IMG/VR virus record: IMGVR_UViG_3300008516_002040
Location: 1 to 25,342 of that record
DNA length: 25,342 nucleotides
DNA from: a virus
Direction: 5' to 3' (one strand)
Shown here one piece after another: positions 22,872-25,342 of the stretch. The stretch's first letter is position 1, and every line of letters starts with the position of its first letter. The notes below the pieces were generated by a model that ran no database searches, had not been told where the DNA came from, and saw nothing but the letters and a program-made list of their open reading frames with translations. The translations under genes were made by a program, and so were the position numbers.

Positions 22872-22873
22872 CC

Positions 22874-24547
22874 CTACACAATTTCCAGCCCCCTGTCTTC
22901 ATACACGCTTTTCTTCCCCGGCCCGTGGCGGATAGTCCGATCCAGGGCCATCACCAGCGCCACGACGCCATCGACCTTCCCCTGGCTCGTTGCCTTGTCG
23001 ATCTTCAAGTTCGCCGCCGGATCCATCCTCACCGCCACGTTGTCCACCATGAACCTCAGCACCGGATTGCCCCCGTGGTGCAGTTTCCTCTCCAGCAGCC
23101 GGCGCTCGAACTCTCGCATCGGCACGGCCATGGAATAGAATCCCTGTCCCATGCCAAACACGGTCAGTCCTTCGTCCATCAGTTCCTGAGAGAGCTGGTA
23201 GCCCTGGAACAGCCGGTCCACGTTCAGATCTCGCAGATTGAATTGCGCCGCATCCTCGAGCACGCACTGCCTCACAAAGCCATAATCCACCGCGTCGCCC
23301 GGCGTCACCTGCAAGAACCCGGCCCGGGCCCAGGCCTGGTATTGATCGGCATACTTGTTAGCAGGATCGCCTATCCGCGCCCCCGGACACCAGAACCGTG
23401 CCAGTATGTCTACCGCGTCCGGATCCTCCGTTCTCGGAAAGACCATCAGCCACGCCGTGATGTCGCTCACGCTCGATAGGTCCAGGCCCCCGTAGCATTC
23501 ACGCCCTTTCAGATCCTCCTCCGCCACAGGATCGCCCGCGTTCTCGTCCCACAGGTCCAGGTCTATCCACCGGTCCGTCTGCTGCGTCCACTCGTTCAGA
23601 TGCAATCGCCTGAATGCATTCTGGGCCGCCGGCAGTCTCTTTGCCTTCTGGGCTGTGCGCCGCAGACTATCCAGCTTCACGCTCACTCCTAGATTGGGGT
23701 TCGCCTTCCTCCAGGCCGCCTCGTCCAGCCAGTCGTCGTCCTCGTCCAGACAGGCGATATAGGCGAACCAGGTATCGTCCTCGATCGTCCCCTCCAAGAT
23801 CTGCCGCGCATACTCGTGATGCTCGTAGCAGATGCTGGTCTGGTCGCTGCCCGCCGTTGTGATCTCACATATCAGGGGTTGCCTCCGCGCGCCTGTGGCC
23901 GTCTCCAGTACATCCACCACGCGCCGATTGCGATGCGCGTGCAGCTCATCGATGATGGCGCCATGGACGTTGAGTCCATCCATGGTGTTCGCGTCCGCGC
24001 CCAGCGGCTCGTACTTGCTCGCCGTTGCCCGAATGTGCAGGTTGTCCTTGACCACCCCCACCATGCGACTCAGAGCAGTCGAGCTTCTCACCATCCGCAC
24101 CGCTTCGCCATGAGAGAGGCGCGCCTGCTCCCTCTTCGTCGCGGCTGAATAGACCTCGGCCCCCGGCTCTCCATCTGCCACCAGCAGATAGAGTCCCAGC
24201 CCGGCCCCCCAGGTCGTCTTCCCATTCTTGCGCGCCACCTCGATATACGCTGTCCTGAACCGTCTCAACCCGTCGGCCCGTTTCCAGCCGAAGATCATCC
24301 AAACGAGCCATTGCTGCCATGGCTCCAGCACGAATGGCTGACCAGCCCACTCGCCCTTGCTATGCTTCAGGAAGCCAAAAAACCGCACGGTATGTTCTGC
24401 TGCCGCACGATCAAATCGCAGCCCTCGCGATCTGCCCTCCTCCAGATCGCGTAGATGCCGCTCCACTGCCAGCCGGATGAGACGCCCCGCTGGTATCGAG
24501 CCATCCTCGACTCCACGCATATACGCAACCGCTGGATGCCTAACCAC
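22874..24547 (-). CDS. terL: terminase large subunit, HK97-type (Terminase_1)
   Basis: The 557-aa packaging motor and headful/site nuclease pumps DNA into proheads through the portal. The ATPase half has a Walker A-type ARKNGKTT (about residues 105-112) and a Walker B GAIIDELHAH (about 196-205, D200/E201). The RNase H-like nuclease half starts with GGLDLSSVSD (D356, D362) and has a late acidic residue in GKVDGVVA (about D526). Length and motif order fit HK97-like large terminases. The start used is a GTG overlapping terS by 8 bp; an internal ATG at 24520 is an alternative. The protein appears intact, with no intein or frameshift. Confidence 0.95.
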   Translation of the reverse strand: MVRHPAVAYMRGVEDGSIPAGRLIRLAVERHLRDLEEGRSRGLRFDRAAAEHTVRFFGFLKHSKGEWAGQPFVLEPWQQWLVWMIFGWKRADGLRRFRTAYIEVARKNGKTTWGAGLGLYLLVADGEPGAEVYSAATKREQARLSHGEAVRMVRSSTALSRMVGVVKDNLHIRATASKYEPLGADANTMDGLNVHGAIIDELHAHRNRRVVDVLETATGARRQPLICEITTAGSDQTSICYEHHEYARQILEGTIEDDTWFAYIACLDEDDDWLDEAAWRKANPNLGVSVKLDSLRRTAQKAKRLPAAQNAFRRLHLNEWTQQTDRWIDLDLWDENAGDPVAEEDLKGRECYGGLDLSSVSDITAWLMVFPRTEDPDAVDILARFWCPGARIGDPANKYADQYQAWARAGFLQVTPGDAVDYGFVRQCVLEDAAQFNLRDLNVDRLFQGYQLSQELMDEGLTVFGMGQGFYSMAVPMREFERRLLERKLHHGGNPVLRFMVDNVAVRMDPAANLKIDKATSQGKVDGVVALVMALDRTIRHGPGKKSVYEDRGLEIV

Positions 24548-25022
24548 GCCCTATCACCATCTGCTCAGTCTCGTCCAGGAACTCCGCAAACGGGCTTTTC
24601 TCCTCGCGCTCTGCCACATTGATCCGCGACCGATCGCTGGGCGTCATCCCAAATCGCGCCGATAACGCAGTCATCTGTTTGATCATCTTGTTCATCACGC
24701 CTACGCTAGGCCGTGGCCCCTCGTATCCTTTCTCCGTCCTGAACGTCGTCCCGTTCTCTCGAATGTCCCGAACCGCCTCGACGTACATTCCCCAGCATTG
24801 GCACCACATCGAGATCATCGCCCGATCGATCTTCGCCAGTAGCCCCAGCCGCAGCAGCTCCGGCACAATCCGCGACCATTCCCGCTTGGCCTCCGGCAGG
24901 AGCCAGTGCGGCCGTGTCGGGCGCCCTATCTCCGGCTGTGGTTCATTCTCCGACAACGGCCGCCGGCCCGGATTCCCTTGTAGCAGCTTGAGACGCGTCG
25001 GTTTAGCTGCTGGCCCACTCAT
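24540..25022 (-). CDS. terS: terminase small subunit, P27 family
   Basis: This 160-aa protein recognises phage DNA for packaging and recruits the large terminase. The N-terminus carries the basic start and GNPGRRPL motif (about residues 16-23) typical of P27-family small terminases, followed by a Pro-rich linker and a helical core with WLLPEAKREWSRIVPELLRLGLL. The length matches the family. The ATG overlaps the upstream stop as ATGA, and the TAG stop lies inside the start region of the large terminase, as expected for a terS-terL pair. The ribosome binding site is weak, consistent with translational coupling. The family assignment is by recognised sequence pattern. Confidence 0.9.
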   Translation of the reverse strand: MSGPAAKPTRLKLLQGNPGRRPLSENEPQPEIGRPTRPHWLLPEAKREWSRIVPELLRLGLLAKIDRAMISMWCQCWGMYVEAVRDIRENGTTFRTEKGYEGPRPSVGVMNKMIKQMTALSARFGMTPSDRSRINVAEREEKSPFAEFLDETEQMVIGRG

Positions 25023-25342
25023 GCTGGTTGCGCCTGTTCTACAGCGGCTTCCTCACTATCAGGCTTCGGCTTCCAGAAGTCGGTGCAACCGGGGAGCCGT
25101 TGCTGGGGATCCGGTATCCGTCTTGCTCTGGTGCGGCAAAAGATCGGGTGTAGGCAGTAGTACACGGGGATTCCCACGAAATAGCCTCTAAGGTCGCCAT
25201 AGTTGCAGTTATCGCACGTGCCGGCCAGGATCGTGTCGTCTTCGTCGATCACAATAGACCGCGCCGCGCCCACCTCTTGCAGCGAGTCTACAAGCATATC
25301 GATGTTGCGCCGGCTGTGTTTCCGGGCATTCTTCGGGTCCGC
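25019..25342 (-). CDS. ParB-like N-terminal segment fused to a Cys-rich domain (5'-partial)
   Basis: The frame is open to the right window edge, so the true start lies outside. Its first visible residues read ADPKNARKHSRRNID, then a GAARSIVIDEDDTILAG stretch; both are typical of the N-terminal half of phage ParB/Srx-type domains. In that family the next residues normally continue with an Asn/Gly/His-rich conserved segment (AGN or AGHGR). Here the sequence changes at once to TCDNCNYGDLRGYF and a compact Cys-rich tail (CDNC, YYC, FC, PGC), which looks like a small metal-binding module. The ORF ends in an ATGA overlap with terS. ParB-like genes are common just upstream of terminase genes. I infer that the ParB part is catalytically incomplete and that this is either a deletion fusion or a real two-part protein. 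Confidence 0.65.
   Translation of the reverse strand, partial: ADPKNARKHSRRNIDMLVDSLQEVGAARSIVIDEDDTILAGTCDNCNYGDLRGYFVGIPVYYCLHPIFCRTRARRIPDPQQRLPGCTDFWKPKPDSEEAAVEQAQPA

Overview
The window is one long, tightly packed minus-strand operon of a tailed bacteriophage or prophage. Transcription runs from the right edge (25.3 kb) to the left edge (1). An HK97-type major capsid protein and maturation protease, a P27-type small terminase, an HK97-type large terminase, an HK97-family portal, a TP901-type tape measure and a tail tube, with no sheath gene, indicate a siphovirus (Caudoviricetes). Genes are G+C-rich with mostly strong GGAGG-type ribosome binding sites, so the host is a bacterium. I cannot assign the host, or decide between free phage and prophage. 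No integrase, lysis, replication, tRNA or CRISPR sequence is visible.

Layout, in order of transcription. (1) 25.3-22.9 kb, packaging: the end of a ParB-like/Cys-rich fusion ORF, terS and terL. (2) 22.9-22.0 kb: an AT-rich palindromic spacer and several small genes (DUF551-like, an LSm-like-sized protein, an 85-aa phage protein). (3) 22.0-18.9 kb: portal interrupted by a 394-residue intein with a LAGLIDADG-type endonuclease and fused at its C-terminus to a MuF-like head morphogenesis domain. (4) 18.9-15.4 kb: a Cys-rich protein and four beta-sandwich or fibre-like structural proteins in an unusual place, between portal and protease. (5) 15.4-13.1 kb: prohead protease and major capsid protein.

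(6) 13.1-8.05 kb: an accessory cassette of three glycosyltransferase genes (one encoding a two-domain enzyme), a sulfotransferase, a methyltransferase, an unknown 211-aa protein and a 37-aa basic peptide. It sits directly behind the capsid gene. (7) 8.05-5.2 kb: head-tail adaptor, head closure, HK97-gp10-like protein, tail terminator, tail tube, and a pair of tail assembly chaperone frames joined by a well-formed -1 frameshift site. (8) 5.2-4.3 kb: an HNH endonuclease with eleven 15-residue repeats. (9) 4.3 kb to the left edge: tape measure and a Gp37-like minor tail protein.

Almost every junction is an ATGA, GTGA or TGATG overlap, so the operon looks translationally coupled from end to end. 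This includes the sugar-modification genes and the HNH gene. The main points of interest are the glycan/sulfate/methyl cassette inside the head operon, two independent homing-endonuclease elements (intein and HNH), a 24-bp dispersed repeat embedded in three unrelated coding regions, and the truncated ParB fusion.
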